Shown: positions 5,827 to 6,482 of the stretch, piece by piece
Layout: each line of letters opens with the position of its first letter
Numbering within the stretch: the stretch's first letter is position 1
Source of the DNA: Chloroflexota bacterium
GTDB lineage: Bacteria > Chloroflexota > Anaerolineae > Anaerolineales > DRMV01
Assembly (NCBI GenBank): GCA_013153335.1
Contig: JAADEP010000153.1
Span: 1 to 6,482 of the forward strand
DNA length: 6,482 bases
Reading direction: 5' to 3'
The notes under the pieces: generated by a model
The model's database searches: none
Told to the model about the DNA's origin: nothing
Seen by the model: the letters and a program-made list of their open reading frames with translations, nothing else
Program-made: the position numbers and the translations under genes

Positions 5827-6482
5827 ATGGGGGCGCAAGTTCGTTGTCCCGAGTGTGGCGCATGGAACCCCGCGTCGGCTGAAGTCTGTCAACAGTGCGG
5901 GGCTTTGTTGCCGTCTGCGCGCCCCGACGAACCCGAAGGGACGCGGCCAACCGAACCTCAGGAGGGGCCCTGGCCCATGCCTGAAGAAGAGAGCGATACC
6001 GATTGGCTGCGTCGCATTTTAGGTACCGAGAGCCTCGACGAGGAAGGCGCCGAAGCTTCGGATTGGCTGGATTTGCCCGAGGAGGCCGACACGCGCGCGG
6101 AGGCTTCGCAGCCCGAGCCGGCGGAACCTGACGACGCGTTCGCTGCCCCCGAGGCCGAGGACCTCGCGCGTTCGGCCCCTGACGTCGAGGAAGCTGCGCC
6201 GTATCCGGATACCAGCATCCCCACGGACGCGTGGGAAGGCGATTGGTTCGGCGAAGGGCCCGAAGCTGAAGCCGACGTCGAGCCCGAGGCCGAAGCCGAG
6301 CTCGAGCCCGAAGCGTCGGCCTGGCCGTGGGAAGAAGAGGCCGGGGCGCCTGAGGCCGAGCTCGAAGCCATGCCCGAGGCCGAAGCCGAGCTCGAGCCCG
6401 AAGCACCGGCCTGGCCGTGGGAAGAAGGGGCCGGAGCGCCGGAAGCCGAGCCGGAATCCGTGCCCGGGGCCGAAGCCGAATT
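5827..6482 (+). CDS. Zinc-ribbon protein with long acidic, repetitive tail (3'-truncated)
   Basis: The frame is open from the ATG at 5827 to the window edge: 218 complete codons and no stop, so the C-terminus is missing. Residues 7-24 hold C-P-E-C, ten residues, then C-Q-Q-C, a compact zinc ribbon of the type found in many regulatory or scaffold proteins. The rest is disordered-looking and very acidic, rich in E, A, P and D, with spaced Trp motifs: TDWL (58-61), SDWL (78-81), GDWF (138-141) and AWPWEE (165-170 and 195-200). From residue 153 a 30-residue unit repeats in tandem. Any folded or membrane domain must lie beyond the window. Likely Shine-Dalgarno is GGGAGA at 5815-5820; a GGAGG directly touching the ATG is too close. 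It follows the membrane protein gene by 13 bases. The overlapping frames on both strands are compositional shadows. The role is unknown; a protein-binding scaffold is a guess. Confidence 0.85.
   Translation, partial: MGAQVRCPECGAWNPASAEVCQQCGALLPSARPDEPEGTRPTEPQEGPWPMPEEESDTDWLRRILGTESLDEEGAEASDWLDLPEEADTRAEASQPEPAEPDDAFAAPEAEDLARSAPDVEEAAPYPDTSIPTDAWEGDWFGEGPEAEADVEPEAEAELEPEASAWPWEEEAGAPEAELEAMPEAEAELEPEAPAWPWEEGAGAPEAEPESVPGAEAE
6283..6482 (+). repeat. 90-bp in-frame tandem repeat (2 copies plus start of a third)
   Basis: Copy 1 is 6283-6372, copy 2 is 6373-6462, and a third copy begins at 6463 and runs off the window. Copies 1 and 2 match at about 80 of 90 bases, with no indels, so the period is exactly 30 codons. 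The encoded unit begins PEAEAELEPEA, has AWPWEE in the middle and ends with a GAPEAE segment plus a variable tail. Differences include synonymous changes as well as Ser to Pro, Glu to Gly and Leu to Pro changes. A less regular EAEADVEPEAEAE just upstream suggests the array grew from simpler GAG/GCC-rich sequence. It is coding sequence, not a CRISPR or an intergenic repeat. Confidence 0.92.

Noticed and set aside
5810..6022. A 70-codon plus-strand frame starting at the stop of the membrane protein gene
   Set aside because: Although its start overlaps the TGA, the frame shifted relative to it carries the zinc-ribbon cysteines and remains open to the window end.
5795..6406. Arg-rich and Ser-rich minus-strand open frames opposite the acidic tail (also 5958-6371)
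   Set aside because: They are the reverse complement of GAG/GCC-rich repeats, which yields low-complexity Ala/Arg or Ser/Ala sequence; there is no start signal.
6283..6482. Possible CRISPR-like or intergenic repeat array
   Set aside because: The units are contiguous with no spacers, have an exact multiple-of-three period and lie inside an open coding frame.

Overview
The window is a GC-rich bacterial segment with tightly packed genes. The likely source is a Chloroflexota bacterium, perhaps of the Anaerolineae. This is inferred from the Thr/Pro-rich linker of the first protein, the stand-alone CinA-type protein, and a zinc-ribbon protein with a long acidic Trp-motif tail. No rRNA, tRNA, mobile element or CRISPR is visible, and no gene gives a decisive taxonomic marker, so the assignment is moderate.

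Layout. (1) Bases 1-759, plus strand: the 3' part of a probable exported or lipid-anchored protein with a Thr/Pro linker and two beta-rich Ig-like modules. (2) Bases 728-4268, minus strand, read right to left: a polytopic O-antigen ligase/polymerase-like protein, an AIM24-family protein and a divergent SEDS (FtsW/RodA-like) membrane protein. The last two are 3 bases apart, and the SEDS gene ends inside the 3' end of gene (1), giving a convergent overlap of 32 bases. (3) Bases 4268-4321: a short divergent promoter region whose -10 element is a perfect 8-base palindrome and can serve both strands. (4) Bases 4321-5118, plus: a CinA N-terminal-domain (COG1058) protein without the NMN-deamidase domain. 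(5) Bases 5208-5813, plus: an unrecognised small polytopic membrane protein with its own extended -10 promoter. (6) Base 5827 to the window end, plus: a zinc-ribbon protein with a very acidic low-complexity tail containing a 90-bp in-frame tandem repeat. It has no stop codon before the edge.

How the genes may work together. The minus-strand cluster pairs a lipid-linked glycan polymerase/ligase-like protein with a SEDS-fold protein, the fold of peptidoglycan glycosyltransferases. This suggests a cell-envelope glycan function, with AIM24 between them in an unknown role. The SEDS protein keeps the family's extracytoplasmic Asp and Tyr-Gly-Gly motifs but has lost the usual QPSExxK motif, so its activity is uncertain. 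On the right, the membrane protein and the zinc-ribbon protein lie 13 bases apart and are probably co-transcribed; their joint role is unknown. The most unusual points are the divergent SEDS protein in its unusual operon, the symmetric divergent promoter, and the expanding acidic repeat in the zinc-ribbon protein.
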